This document shows positions 27,167 through 36,758 of a stretch of 64,000 bases of DNA, one piece after another; positions within the stretch are counted from its first letter, which is position 1; the number at the start of each line of letters is the position of its first letter. The notes under the pieces are model-generated. The model worked only from the letters and a program-made list of their open reading frames with translations. It did no database searches and was not told the DNA's origin. Origin of the DNA: Ruminococcus sp. (GTDB lineage: Bacteria > Bacillota > Clostridia > Oscillospirales > Ruminococcaceae). Location of the stretch: the NCBI GenBank assembly GCA_019420505.1, contig JAHZHC010000012.1, forward strand, positions 32,493 through 96,492. Direction: 5' to 3'. The position numbers were made by a program, and so were the translations under genes.

Positions 27167-28228
27167 ATGAAATTGCTTGAATCAGTGAAAAAACTGTATG
27201 AAGAATCCGATGAAATGATCGTTGTCACAGATAACAATCTTGAAGTAATCTGGAAAAACAACATTAAACTTCCTGATGTTATTACCTTATCTGATTTTAA
27301 GCCTGAGTTTGGAAGAACTCCGTCCTTGCCTGTTAAATCAAACAAAATCCTCCATTATCTGAACGGAAATTCCGTAAAAATAAAACCTCTTTTAGATGAA
27401 AATAAGCTTGAAGGATATATGTTGATGTTTTATGACGCTGAGGAAATTGAAACCTTGTCTGACAGATCATCAATTTTAAAATACAAGCGCAATGCGCTGG
27501 GTAATATCCGTCTGGCCATTTCACCGATTATTGCACAGCTCGAAAGCATAAAAAATAGTGACTATACAGAAAATTTGAACGCCTTTTATGAAAGTGTTTC
27601 CAATAATCTGCTTAAAATGCTTTCATCAACCGTAAACTCAAATGAGATCACAAAGTATTACAGCGGTGAATTTTCCACAGAATTATTGAATGTCTCTCAA
27701 TGCCTTGAGGAAACTGCTCATATATGCCGTGAAAGTTTCAGAAATACCGATTGTGAATTCCAAACTGAAATCGAACCGTCAATTTTTATGAATATGAACT
27801 ATGACCGTTTGTCATTGGCAGTAATAAATTTGCTGATTAACGGTTATATGTACTGCGGAGAAAAAAATAAAAAGCTTTTATTAAAAGCTTATAAGGACAG
27901 CGGACAGATTTATATTGAAGTGTCTGACAACGGAAAAGCCGCAGATATTGAAACAATGAAGTCTGCGCTTAAGCCTTTCAGAGCCCTGCCGAAATTTAAA
28001 ACAGGTGAAACTCTGGGACTTGCAATAGCCGGTAAATTTACTGAGCATTTTAATGGAACCTTATATTTTGATAAAACAGAAAACGGACTCACTGTCCGAA
28101 TGTCTTTTTCAGATGAAATATCAGAGGATCCGCAAAGCTTCAGGTTAAAGCGCCTTCCGCCGATAGTGGGAGAATATGAGCCTGCATATTGTATCCTTGC
28201 AAAAGGACTTATAAATGAAGATCAATAA
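27167..28228 (+). CDS. Histidine-kinase-like protein lacking the phospho-acceptor His
   Basis: The ATG at 27167 has AAGGAGG upstream; the frame is open back to 27113. Residues about 15-100 look PAS-like. A helical segment (about 105-190) sits where a DHp domain would be, but reads YKRNALGNIRLAISPI, with no His at the usual place. The GHKL ATPase follows: N-box LAVINLLINGYMY, G1 VSDNGKA, G2 GETLGLAIAGKF. There is no transmembrane segment and no adjacent response regulator. It may be a phosphatase-type or regulatory kinase homologue, or a cytoplasmic sensor with a partner elsewhere. Confidence 0.7.
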   Translation: MKLLESVKKLYEESDEMIVVTDNNLEVIWKNNIKLPDVITLSDFKPEFGRTPSLPVKSNKILHYLNGNSVKIKPLLDENKLEGYMLMFYDAEEIETLSDRSSILKYKRNALGNIRLAISPIIAQLESIKNSDYTENLNAFYESVSNNLLKMLSSTVNSNEITKYYSGEFSTELLNVSQCLEETAHICRESFRNTDCEFQTEIEPSIFMNMNYDRLSLAVINLLINGYMYCGEKNKKLLLKAYKDSGQIYIEVSDNGKAADIETMKSALKPFRALPKFKTGETLGLAIAGKFTEHFNGTLYFDKTENGLTVRMSFSDEISEDPQSFRLKRLPPIVGEYEPAYCILAKGLINEDQ

Positions 28229-28263
28229 AAAATGACAGCAAAATAATTGCTGTCATTTTTTTA
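28227..28263. terminator. Bidirectional terminator between convergent genes
   Basis: AAAAAATGACAGCAA (from 28227) pairs with TTGCTGTCATTTTTTT (to 28263) around AATAA-type loop sequence. It lies between the kinase-like gene and the convergent hemolysin III gene. Confidence 0.9.
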
Positions 28264-28266
28264 TTA

Positions 28267-28935
28267 TCAGATTTTTTCATGTATCAGAAGCAGCAATATG
28301 GAGAAATAATGAAAAATTGTTCCCCCGATAGTAAACAAGTGCCAAATTGAGTGAAAATATTTTATCCTTTTGATTACGTAAAATGCAATGCCGGCAGTGT
28401 AAAAAATACCGCCTATAAGTAAGAAAATCAATGAAATTTTCGGCACTGAATCAAGCATTGGCTTAATTGCAAAAACAATGACCCAGCCCATTGCCACATA
28501 ACATATAATTGAAAGCTTCTTGAACTTTTCAAGGTTTATAGAATTCAGCACTATTCCAATTACCGCAGCACCCCATACAATACCGAAAAGAACCCAGCCG
28601 ACAGGACCTCTGAGCGGAACTAATGTAATAGGAGTATATGTTCCTGCAATTAACAGAAAAATTGTGTTATGATCCATAATTCTGAAAAATTTTTTTGCTT
28701 TGTCATTGGTAATTGCATGATAAAGAGTTGACATTGTGTATAAAATTATCATGCTTGCACCATAAATAGCCGAACTTACTACACCCCATGCGTTTGAATA
28801 AATTGCTGCAAATACGATCATTATAACCGTGCCCGCTATAGCAAGCAGTCCTCCCGTACCGTGAGATACGGAATTGAAAATTTCTTCCCCTAATGTATAT
28901 CGTTTTGTCGTATTTTTATTTGTTTCATTTTCCAT
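28267..28935 (-). CDS. Hemolysin III / PAQR-family membrane protein
   Basis: A seven-helix membrane protein of 222 residues with the family signatures: SVSHGTGGLLAIAG near the start (His in helix 1), STLYHA with the conserved Ser/His, RIMDHNTIFLLIAGTYTPI, and FHSIWHLFTIGGTIFHYFSI near the end. The conserved His and Asp residues probably bind metal. In bacteria the group is linked to membrane homeostasis rather than proven haemolysis. AGGAG precedes the ATG. Confidence 0.93.
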   Translation of the reverse strand: MENETNKNTTKRYTLGEEIFNSVSHGTGGLLAIAGTVIMIVFAAIYSNAWGVVSSAIYGASMIILYTMSTLYHAITNDKAKKFFRIMDHNTIFLLIAGTYTPITLVPLRGPVGWVLFGIVWGAAVIGIVLNSINLEKFKKLSIICYVAMGWVIVFAIKPMLDSVPKISLIFLLIGGIFYTAGIAFYVIKRIKYFHSIWHLFTIGGTIFHYFSILLLLIHEKI

Positions 28936-29141
28936 AAAGCTTTCTCCTTTCCTGCTATTTAATCATATCACTGCCATGATTAAATGTCAACAAACAATGT
29001 TCTGAAGTATTAATTTTTTATATGCTTCAGCTATTTCATTAATCAATTTTTCAGTTTTCACATAATATACATAAATATATGGTAAACTATAAGTAATTAA
29101 ATTGGGAATTAAGAAATTCTATTGAAAGGAATGAAAAAAAT

Positions 29142-29816
29142 ATGCCTAAAATTTTGGTCGTGGACGATGAGCAGAGAATCCGTGAAATCATAAAGGAATA
29201 TGCTGAATTCAATGGGTTTCAGGTAACTCAGGCCGAGGATGGCATGGAAGCTGTTGAAAAAGTAAAAAATGAAGACTTCGATATTATTATTATGGATATA
29301 ATGATGCCGAAGCTTGACGGCTATTCTGCCTGTAAGGAAATTAAGAAAATAAAAGAAATCCCTGTTATCATGCTCTCTGCAAGAGGAGAAGAGTATGATA
29401 AATTGTTCGGATTTGAAATCGGGGTTGACGACTATGTGGTCAAACCTTTTTCTCCGAAAGAACTTATAGCAAGAATTCGTGCAGTTATGAACAGAGTAAA
29501 TTCATCAAAGAAAGCTGAGAATACAGTTACTTATAAAACCTTGGTTATAAACTTTACTGCCCGTGAGGTTACAATCGACGGAGAAAAAGTTGCAATGACC
29601 CCGAAAGAATATGACCTGCTTTTCTATATGGTGAAAAATATGAATATTGCCCTTTCAAGGGAAAAACTTCTTGAAGAAGTCTGGGGATTTGACTTCTATG
29701 GCGATGACAGAACCGTTGATACTCATATCAAAATGCTGAGGAACAGTCTGAAACAGTACAGAAATCTGATTGTTACTTTGAGAGGAATGGGTTATAAGTT
29801 TGAAAAAATTCAATAG
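29142..29816 (+). CDS. OmpR-family response regulator
   Basis: The receiver domain (about residues 1-118) has VVDDE, phospho-acceptor Asp in IMDIMMPKLDG, Ser in MLSARG and Lys in VKPFSP. The DNA-binding winged helix (about 130-224) includes MTPKEYDLLFYMVKN and DDRTVDTHIKMLRNSLK. GAAAGGAATG precedes the ATG. It overlaps the histidine kinase gene by 17 bases, so the two form a coupled system. No neighbour reveals the signal. Confidence 0.92.
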   Translation: MPKILVVDDEQRIREIIKEYAEFNGFQVTQAEDGMEAVEKVKNEDFDIIIMDIMMPKLDGYSACKEIKKIKEIPVIMLSARGEEYDKLFGFEIGVDDYVVKPFSPKELIARIRAVMNRVNSSKKAENTVTYKTLVINFTAREVTIDGEKVAMTPKEYDLLFYMVKNMNIALSREKLLEEVWGFDFYGDDRTVDTHIKMLRNSLKQYRNLIVTLRGMGYKFEKIQ

Positions 29817-31371
29817 CAGGAACAGCTTGTCCCAAAAAATAAAGGATAAAATACTTCGTATCAGAGAAGAACGCAGTATCCGTTCTTATGTCTGGATGTA
29901 TTTTATTATCTTTACCGCCTTTATACTTTTGCTTATCTGGCTGTTTCAGTATTTCTTTCTGGCAAATTATTATCAGTCTGCGAAAATAAGAGATATTCAA
30001 CAGTCAGCAAGAACAATTACAAATAATTTTGACAGTGAGGATATGGAGAATATAACTCAAAGATTAGCCTTTGAAAACGGACTCTGTATTCTTATAGCTG
30101 ACGAAACAGGTAATACAATACTTCTGGAGAATAATTTAGGCAGCTTTTCTGTTTTCAACAGCGATCTGAATAATAATTGGGGCAGATTTATATTTCAGCT
30201 TAAGAATGACCTGAAAAAGCAGAAAAACGACTATATTACAAAAATTTATCAAAATGAATATGTAAAAAATCAGGAGATTTTTTTCTGTACTGCAATAAAC
30301 AGTGAAAATTATGAGTTACCGCTTTATTTATATATCGAAGGTTCAATAGAACCGATTGACTCAACCGTTACCATAATCCGTGAACAGCTCATTTATATTA
30401 CAATAATTCTTTTTGAGCTTGCATTTATTGTAACGCTGTTTATATCAAAACGCCTTTCCCGTCCTATTGTTGAGATAACAAAAACTGCAAAAGCATTTGG
30501 AAAAGGCGATTATTCTGTGGATTTCAATGCAAAGGGATACCGTGAGATCGAAGAGCTTTCCACTGTGCTTGATAATGCTAAAAACGAAATACAAAAAGTT
30601 TCAGACTTAAGGAAAGACCTCATTGCCAATATATCTCACGACCTTCGTACTCCTTTGACGATCGTTAAAAGCTATGCAGAAATGATAAGAGATTTATCAG
30701 GAGATAACCCCGAAAAACGCAATGAGCATATTAATGTCATAATAGATGAAACTGACAGACTGTCAAATCTCGTAAGCAACCTGCTGGAGCTTTCAAAACT
30801 TGAAAGCGGCAATATGGAGATGGAAATCAGCGAGTTTTCAGTTCATGAAAAAATCCATGATGTATTGCTGAGATATCAGCTTTTGATTGAAAACGACGGT
30901 TATGATATTCGTTTTATTGAGGATGATGACAGAATTATCGCAGCTGATGAAGGAAAACTTGATCAGGTGCTGTATAATTTCATAAATAACGCAGTAAATT
31001 ATTGCGGCGAAGACAAGCTTATCCGTATACGTCAGATCAATAAACCAAATGTGGTAAGAATTGAAGTCATCGATAACGGAAAAGGTATTTCAAAGGAACT
31101 TCTCCCGCTTATTTTTGACAGATATTATCGTGACGCAAAATATAAACGAGAAATTGTAGGTACAGGTCTTGGACTTTCTATATGTCAGGAAATCCTTAAA
31201 AAGCATGGTTTTGCATTCGGAGTTCAATCAGAGGAAGGAAAAGGTTCAACCTTCTGGTTTGAAGCAAAAACTGCACAGCCAAAGCCTCCCAAAAAAGAAA
31301 AACCGACGCAGAAGCGTAAGCATTCAGAAGAAGCAATACCTGCAAAATTAACGGATTTAGAAGATAATTAA
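29800..31371 (+). CDS. Sensor histidine kinase, partner of the preceding regulator
   Basis: Start is a TTG at 29800 overlapping the regulator; a later ATG would cut the first membrane segment. Order: transmembrane 1 (about residues 30-52), extracellular sensor (about 53-195), transmembrane 2 (about 196-216), HAMP (about 217-270), HisKA with DLIANISHDLRTPLTIVKSY, and HATPase with FINNAVNYCG, DNGKGIS and GTGLGLSI. A Lys/Pro-rich tail of about 30 residues (PKPPKKEKPTQKRK) follows the ATPase, which is unusual and may be a disordered extension. Confidence 0.9.
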   Translation: MKKFNSRNSLSQKIKDKILRIREERSIRSYVWMYFIIFTAFILLLIWLFQYFFLANYYQSAKIRDIQQSARTITNNFDSEDMENITQRLAFENGLCILIADETGNTILLENNLGSFSVFNSDLNNNWGRFIFQLKNDLKKQKNDYITKIYQNEYVKNQEIFFCTAINSENYELPLYLYIEGSIEPIDSTVTIIREQLIYITIILFELAFIVTLFISKRLSRPIVEITKTAKAFGKGDYSVDFNAKGYREIEELSTVLDNAKNEIQKVSDLRKDLIANISHDLRTPLTIVKSYAEMIRDLSGDNPEKRNEHINVIIDETDRLSNLVSNLLELSKLESGNMEMEISEFSVHEKIHDVLLRYQLLIENDGYDIRFIEDDDRIIAADEGKLDQVLYNFINNAVNYCGEDKLIRIRQINKPNVVRIEVIDNGKGISKELLPLIFDRYYRDAKYKREIVGTGLGLSICQEILKKHGFAFGVQSEEGKGSTFWFEAKTAQPKPPKKEKPTQKRKHSEEAIPAKLTDLEDN

Positions 31372-31373
31372 AA

Positions 31374-31413
31374 CAACAGCCGGTGACTTTTGTGACTAAG
31401 TCATCGGCTGTTA
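31374..31413 (+). terminator. Terminator of the two-component operon
   Basis: AACAGCCGGTGACTT pairs with AAGTCATCGGCTGTT (one G-T pair) around TTGTGACT, followed by ATTGTAT. It also faces the end of the convergent surface-protein gene. Confidence 0.75.
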
Positions 31414-31449
31414 TTGTATCAACATCTTAAAAATTATAATCAGAACTCT

Positions 31450-33528
31450 TTAGTCCTCTGATGTTTCAGCATTTAATGTATATGTTATGCTTGGATAAGA
31501 ACGGCTTAACACTTCCTTGCCGTTTATAGTTTTATATGCTCTTATCGCATATTTATAGCTGGTTCCCGGTGTAAGATTTTCATCCTTAAGTTCAAGGTCT
31601 TCAATCTTTGTTATTCTCACATATTTATTTGCTTCAGTATCAAAACGGTATACAACATATCCGTCTGCTCCTTCTGACTCGCTCCATGTTAAATCAATTG
31701 AAGTTCCTGACGAGGAAGATGCTGTGAAATCCGTTACATCAGAAGGCGGAGTTGAGGTTACAGCTTCAGGGAATGAAGGGCTTAACAATTCCTTGCCGTT
31801 TACGATTTTATACGCTCTTATCGCATACTTAAAGCTTGTTCCCGGTGCAAGATTCTCATCAGTAAATTCAAACTTTTCAGCTTTAGCTATTCTTTCGTAT
31901 TTCTTGATCGAAGTATTATAACGATATACGATGTATCCGTCCGCACCGCTTACTTTGTTCCATGTCAGCTTAACTGCTCTGTCTGAAACCGCAGATGATT
32001 TAAATCCTGTGACATTTGAAAGACTGGTTTTTGCTGTAATCTGAGGATATGAAGTGCTTAAAATTTCATTTTTGCCTATGGTTTTATACGCTCTTACTGC
32101 ATACTTATAGCTATTGCCCAAAGTAAGCTTCTTGTCTGTATATGTCAGATTTTTAGTTTTGGTTACTCTTTCATACTTTTTGGCGGAGGTGTTATAACGA
32201 TATACAATATATCCGTCTGCTCCGTTTACCTTGTTCCATGTCAGCTTGATCGAATTTTCTGAAGCTGAGGCTGACTTGAAGCCTGTGACATTTGAAAGAC
32301 TCGTCTTTGCTGTAATCTGAGGATATGACGAGCTTAAAATTTCTTTTTTGCCTGCGGTTTTATATGCCCTTACTGCATATTTATAGCTTTTCCCCAGAGC
32401 AAGATTTTTGTCCGTAAATGACAGATTTTTTCCTTTGGCTATTCTTTCGTATTTCTTTGTCGAGTTATTATAGCGATATACAATATATCCGTCTGCTCCG
32501 CTTGCTTTGTTCCATGTAAGCTTTATTGTGCTTTCAGATGATGAAGCAGCTTTGAATCCCGTGACATCAGCCGGTTTTGTAACAGCCGTGACCTCCGGAT
32601 ATGACTTACTTAATACTTCCGTGCCCGATATGTATTTATATGCTCTTACCGCATATTTATAGCTTTTTCCTGAAGCAAGCTTTTTATCGGTAAACGTTAA
32701 ATTTTTGCTTTTGGCTATCCTTTGATATTTTTTTGTTGAAGTATTATAACGGTATATTACATAACCCTCTGCGCCGTTTACCTTATTCCATGTCAGCTTA
32801 ATTGTGCTTGATGAACCGGCGTCAGCTTTAAATCCCGTAACATTTGGTAAAGAGTCTAAAAACCTGAAAACAAACCTGTTATCTCCGGCATACTCTTCAC
32901 CTTTGGAATCAATGTAACATCTGATTTCAAATGCAGGTATATGAGCATAATATACAACATTTCCTGTTTCGTCATAATCACTGATCCCATATCCGAAAGC
33001 CAGATCTCTGATCTCAGTTACACTTTTGGGGATAGAAATACTTTTCAGGCTCCAGCAATCTCCAAATGCCAATTCACCTATAATCTTGACACTGTTTGGA
33101 ATTGTTACGCTTGAAAGCTTTAAACAGCCATAAAAAGCATAGTCGCCAATATTTTTTACTCCCTTTGTCATTTTGACACTCTTAAGCGATGTGCAGCTTA
33201 TAAAAGCGGCATAACCAATATCAGTTACACTGCTTGGGATCGTCACACTTACAAGGCTTGTTCGATTCATAAAAGCGCATGGTCCGATTTGTGTAACCTT
33301 TCTGCCGTTTATTGATGAAGGAATTGACAAGGAAGAAGCCGAGCCGTTATAATACGTTATTATAACAGTTCCGTTGTTGAGGATTTCATATTGATAATCT
33401 CCTGAAACTTCCGCATTAGCTTCGATCTCATGTGTTCCGAATGCAGTTCTGACGTTTTCACCCAAAGGTGTACCGATTACCGTTACCATCATTGCTAATG
33501 ATAATAATCCTGAAATTATTTTTTTCAT
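31450..33528 (-). CDS. Secreted BspA-like leucine-rich repeat protein with five FN3 domains
   Basis: A signal peptide (about residues 1-39) is followed by BspA/Treponema-type leucine-rich repeats (about 60-205; SVTIPSSVTDIGYAAFISC-type units repeated about every 23 residues). Five fibronectin type III domains of about 90 residues follow, from about 225 to the end, each with IKLTWNKVxGADGYIVYRYN and SYKYAVRAYK motifs. There is no LPXTG, dockerin or SLH motif, so it is presumably released or held by other means. Such proteins bind host or other ligands. The near-identical FN3 units could recombine. Confidence 0.9.
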   Translation of the reverse strand: MKKIISGLLSLAMMVTVIGTPLGENVRTAFGTHEIEANAEVSGDYQYEILNNGTVIITYYNGSASSLSIPSSINGRKVTQIGPCAFMNRTSLVSVTIPSSVTDIGYAAFISCTSLKSVKMTKGVKNIGDYAFYGCLKLSSVTIPNSVKIIGELAFGDCWSLKSISIPKSVTEIRDLAFGYGISDYDETGNVVYYAHIPAFEIRCYIDSKGEEYAGDNRFVFRFLDSLPNVTGFKADAGSSSTIKLTWNKVNGAEGYVIYRYNTSTKKYQRIAKSKNLTFTDKKLASGKSYKYAVRAYKYISGTEVLSKSYPEVTAVTKPADVTGFKAASSSESTIKLTWNKASGADGYIVYRYNNSTKKYERIAKGKNLSFTDKNLALGKSYKYAVRAYKTAGKKEILSSSYPQITAKTSLSNVTGFKSASASENSIKLTWNKVNGADGYIVYRYNTSAKKYERVTKTKNLTYTDKKLTLGNSYKYAVRAYKTIGKNEILSTSYPQITAKTSLSNVTGFKSSAVSDRAVKLTWNKVSGADGYIVYRYNTSIKKYERIAKAEKFEFTDENLAPGTSFKYAIRAYKIVNGKELLSPSFPEAVTSTPPSDVTDFTASSSSGTSIDLTWSESEGADGYVVYRFDTEANKYVRITKIEDLELKDENLTPGTSYKYAIRAYKTINGKEVLSRSYPSITYTLNAETSED

Positions 33529-33746
33529 TTTTATGCCTCCGTTTTATTTTTTAGGAAATTTGATCTTAATATTATTTTACAAAATTTCGACACAAATGTC
33601 AATGCAAGAATAGCTATACATTTTATACAGAAAATAATATGCATTCTTATGCAATAATACAAATTTTGTTTTAACTAAGACATATTTCGTTCAAAGTTGC
33701 ACGTTTGCGTGCAAAAAAACTCAAAATAAGCCTATTAGTAGAGGGG

Positions 33747-34231
33747 GGTCCTCGCGCCGGACGGGCGATATCCCGTTATCGGTTTGTGATATCTTATAGC
33801 TTTGATCCCGCTGTTGTAAGTACGCAAGAAATTATATACTATAGTGAGTGCTGGCTGGCAAGTGCCAACTTACGTTATCGGTTTGTGATATCTTATAGCT
33901 TTGACCCCGCTGTGGTAAGTTTGCAAAAAAGAAAACTATTTTCACTTTAAGTTCAGACTTCCCTAAAAATTGTATTAAAATTGTAAAAATTCAACTGACA
34001 GGATTTACGGTAAAAAGGACAGTCATTTTTGGAGTCTGTCCCTAACCAACATAATTTGTCGTAAATGTGCAGATTTAAATTTTGCAAATCCTTTAATGCA
34101 TTACAGGTCTTAGCGCAGACAGCGCTTGTCACGTTACAAGTTAGTGATATTTATAGCTTTGATCCCGCTGTGGTAAGCTTGCAAAAATGAAAAATCACGG
34201 TCTTAGCGCATAAAGCATATGTTACAACTTA
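33747..34231 (+). repeat. Cluster of structured repeats, GATATC-hairpin family (copies 2-5)
   Basis: This gene-free block carries four related units. A conserved block, GTTATCGGTTTGTGATATC then TTATAGCTTTGATCCCGCTG and TGGTAAG, occurs at 33775-33821 and 33874-33920 (period 99) and, more diverged, at 34133-34178. Each is preceded by a variable hairpin. GGTCTTAGCGCA begins the third unit at 34107 and a partial fourth at 34199 (period 92). A separate hairpin GGACAG/CTGTCC lies at 34017-34041. The unit aligns with single copies at 8645-8697 and 58922-58980. The region 33529-33746 holds nothing else I can support. Confidence 0.6.
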
Positions 34232-34232
34232 A

Positions 34233-34262
34233 TAAAAAACAGGGACAAATAATCTTTGTCCC
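34233..34262 (-). terminator. Terminator of the YhgE-like gene
   Basis: GGGACAAA (34242-34249) pairs with TTTGTCCC (34255-34262); on the minus strand TGTTTTTTATT follows. It lies 25 bases past the stop at 34287. Confidence 0.85.
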
Positions 34263-34286
34263 CGTCATTTGTTCATTTACTGATAA

Positions 34287-36725
34287 TCAGTCAGATTTTT
34301 TATCAGACTTTATTTCATCTCTGCTAAGACCGTCAACAACGAAAATAAATTTAACTTCACCGTCCATATCTTCAGAAAGTCCTGAATAACTGTTGTATTC
34401 TTTTGATGCCTGAGATATAGCCTTCAGCTTGTCGATAATTTCTGATACATCTCCGTCAGATAATTCAACTATTTTCTGAATTGCCTGATCGTTAAATTTG
34501 TTCATACCCTCGTCAAGTGCCTTTGCACCGTCATTGAGTTTATTGATGCCTTCAATCAGAGCGGAACTGCCGTCTTTCAGCGTTTTTACTCCGCCGAAAA
34601 GCTTTCCGCTGCCTGATGACAATGATTTCGCTCCGTCATCAAGAAGAATACTTGATGAATAAAGTGACTGTGTTCCGCCCAAAAGTCTTGAAGCGCCTGT
34701 GTTTATCTGAATCAAACCGTTATCAAGAGTCTTTGAACCGTCCGAAAGCTTTGAAATACCCGTATCAAGTGAGTTAAGCCCGCCAATCACCTTTGATGAG
34801 CCGTCCTTTAGTGAAGTAATTCCGCCGTTAAGCTGAGAAGCACCCCCCGCAACCTGTTTTGCTCCGGAATTAAGCTGTTGACTTGATTTATTGAGTTCTG
34901 ATGTAGCAGAATAAAGCTGACTGCTTCCTGTCTGAAGCTTTGATAAACCGCTGTCAAGAGATGCTGCGCCTGTTTTAAGACCTTTTTCTCCGTTAATTCC
35001 CTCGTCAACCTTTGCTATGCCGACAGATAACTGCTGAGCGCCGTTTTTCAACTGTTCGGTTCCGAGTTTTATTTGCCCGTCACCGCTTAAATTCTGTAAG
35101 ATCTTTTCCTGTCCTGCAATTGTCTGCTCCAAAGCAGCAATCATCGTCTGAACTTCCGAAGTCGGCATCTGCTGATATAGCTGCTGAAGTCCTGAAAGCA
35201 CTTGTCTGTTGGCTTCTATTGTCTGAGAAAGACCCGCATAAGCACTGTCTATTCCTGATGAAAGTGATGCCGCTCCGTCTGCAAGACCTTCTGCACCGGC
35301 TGAAAGCTCCTTTATGCCTTTTCCTACCGTCTTTGCACCGTCGGCCAAAGCCTTTGAACCTGCTTTTGCACTGTCAATTCCTGATTTAAGCTCTCCGGTT
35401 TTTTCATTGAGTTGTTTTGTACCTGACTGAAGCTTTTCTGTTCCGCTGTATAAGTCAGAAGCACCCTTTTCAAGGGATGTTCCGCCTGTAGACAAATCGT
35501 TGACACCTTTTTCAAGAGTTCCCGACCCACTGATCAGGCTTTTAGAACCTTCCTGAAGCTGAGAAAAGCCTTTAACTAATTCGGACGACCCTTTCTTAGC
35601 AGATGAAATTCCTGTGGAAAGCGTATTAGTTGAACTGTTTAAAGTTTTTGCTCCTGCTGTGAGCTTTGATGTTCCGTCAGCAAGCTTTTTAGCACCGCTG
35701 TTAAGCTCCTTTGAACCGCTGTAAAGTGTATCTGTACCCGAAGATAGACTTTTTGCGCCATCTGCCAGCTCACCCGTACCCTTATATAATTCTCCGGTTC
35801 CGTCACAGAGCGCTTTTGCTGCGTCATTTATTTCATTTAATTTTTCTGTGATTTCTTCAATGGAATCGGTATCATCAAAATCAAATTCTGAAAAGACCTG
35901 ATTAGTTACTGCTATAATTGACGAAGTCGTTTCAAAGTTTTTTACATCAGCAGTAATTGTAAAACTATCCGGTATTTCAACATCAAAGTCCTCAGATTCT
36001 TTTTTGTCAAATCCAAGACTTTGAGAAAGTCCCGGGAATGCCATTCCTGCCACAATAACACGGTTTCCGTCAGAAATAACCTTGCCGTTTGTTACTTCTA
36101 CGTCAGAAAATTTATCAGAATCAAAAATTGAAGCGCTGACTGTTATAAAAGGAACATAAACTTCAATTTCTTTACCGTTAACCTTCTCAGTTGTTTTACG
36201 GTTATTTATGAATTCATATTTTATTTCGGCTTTACCGCTTTTTCCGATAATATTTTCGGCAGAAATATCTTTTCCGTCAAGCTTATAGCTGATTTTCACT
36301 TCGACAGGAGTCTGCTCGCTTCCAATACCTTTATAATAAATATCCTTTCCGTCGGCTGACCAGTTAATCTCTGATCCGTTCAGTTGAAAGCTTTCGTTTC
36401 CTTTCACATTTTCTATATCTGAAAGACCGGTCATATCTTTTAGGATATCGTCTTTTTTATAATTTTTAAGCCAGTCGCTGACTATAATTTTTTTGGTATT
36501 GCCCTCAGCGTCGGCAGTAATGTATACTGTTTCGTCTTTAAATGTATTTTTCTCTGAGGATATTCTTTCAGAATTATCTGTTTTTATTTCACTTTCAGTT
36601 ACTGATTTTACAACGGGCTTTGAATCATCTTTATCTGCGTCCTGTGCAATGGCATAAATTCCTGTGGCGCTTGCTGAAATCAACACAGCAAGAACTCCTG
36701 CAATAATTTTAGTATATTTTCTCAT
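34287..36725 (-). CDS. YhgE/Pip-like protein with XXXLXXG heptad repeats
   Basis: A signal or anchor segment (about residues 8-27) leads to an extracellular N-terminal domain (about 60-270). A very long helical region follows (about 290-760), built from heptads of the form xxxLxxG (LADGAKSLSSGTDTL type), as in YhgE/phage-infection-protein and MmpL-associated proteins. It lacks the C-terminal membrane segments of full YhgE. It starts 33 bases after the MMPL transporter gene and is probably its extracellular or envelope-spanning partner. The repeated DNA is prone to slippage. Confidence 0.85.
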   Translation of the reverse strand: MRKYTKIIAGVLAVLISASATGIYAIAQDADKDDSKPVVKSVTESEIKTDNSERISSEKNTFKDETVYITADAEGNTKKIIVSDWLKNYKKDDILKDMTGLSDIENVKGNESFQLNGSEINWSADGKDIYYKGIGSEQTPVEVKISYKLDGKDISAENIIGKSGKAEIKYEFINNRKTTEKVNGKEIEVYVPFITVSASIFDSDKFSDVEVTNGKVISDGNRVIVAGMAFPGLSQSLGFDKKESEDFDVEIPDSFTITADVKNFETTSSIIAVTNQVFSEFDFDDTDSIEEITEKLNEINDAAKALCDGTGELYKGTGELADGAKSLSSGTDTLYSGSKELNSGAKKLADGTSKLTAGAKTLNSSTNTLSTGISSAKKGSSELVKGFSQLQEGSKSLISGSGTLEKGVNDLSTGGTSLEKGASDLYSGTEKLQSGTKQLNEKTGELKSGIDSAKAGSKALADGAKTVGKGIKELSAGAEGLADGAASLSSGIDSAYAGLSQTIEANRQVLSGLQQLYQQMPTSEVQTMIAALEQTIAGQEKILQNLSGDGQIKLGTEQLKNGAQQLSVGIAKVDEGINGEKGLKTGAASLDSGLSKLQTGSSQLYSATSELNKSSQQLNSGAKQVAGGASQLNGGITSLKDGSSKVIGGLNSLDTGISKLSDGSKTLDNGLIQINTGASRLLGGTQSLYSSSILLDDGAKSLSSGSGKLFGGVKTLKDGSSALIEGINKLNDGAKALDEGMNKFNDQAIQKIVELSDGDVSEIIDKLKAISQASKEYNSYSGLSEDMDGEVKFIFVVDGLSRDEIKSDKKSD

Positions 36726-36758
36726 GGTTATTACATTTCCTTTCTGTAAATTTATTTT

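Noticed and set aside
33747..34231. CRISPR array
   Set aside because: The repeated block is longer than CRISPR repeats and degenerates between copies; the 'spacers' are themselves related hairpins; there are no cas genes in the window.
33747..34231. Retron or tracrRNA-like locus
   Set aside because: No reverse transcriptase or Cas9 gene is near, and I could not match the repeat to a known type.
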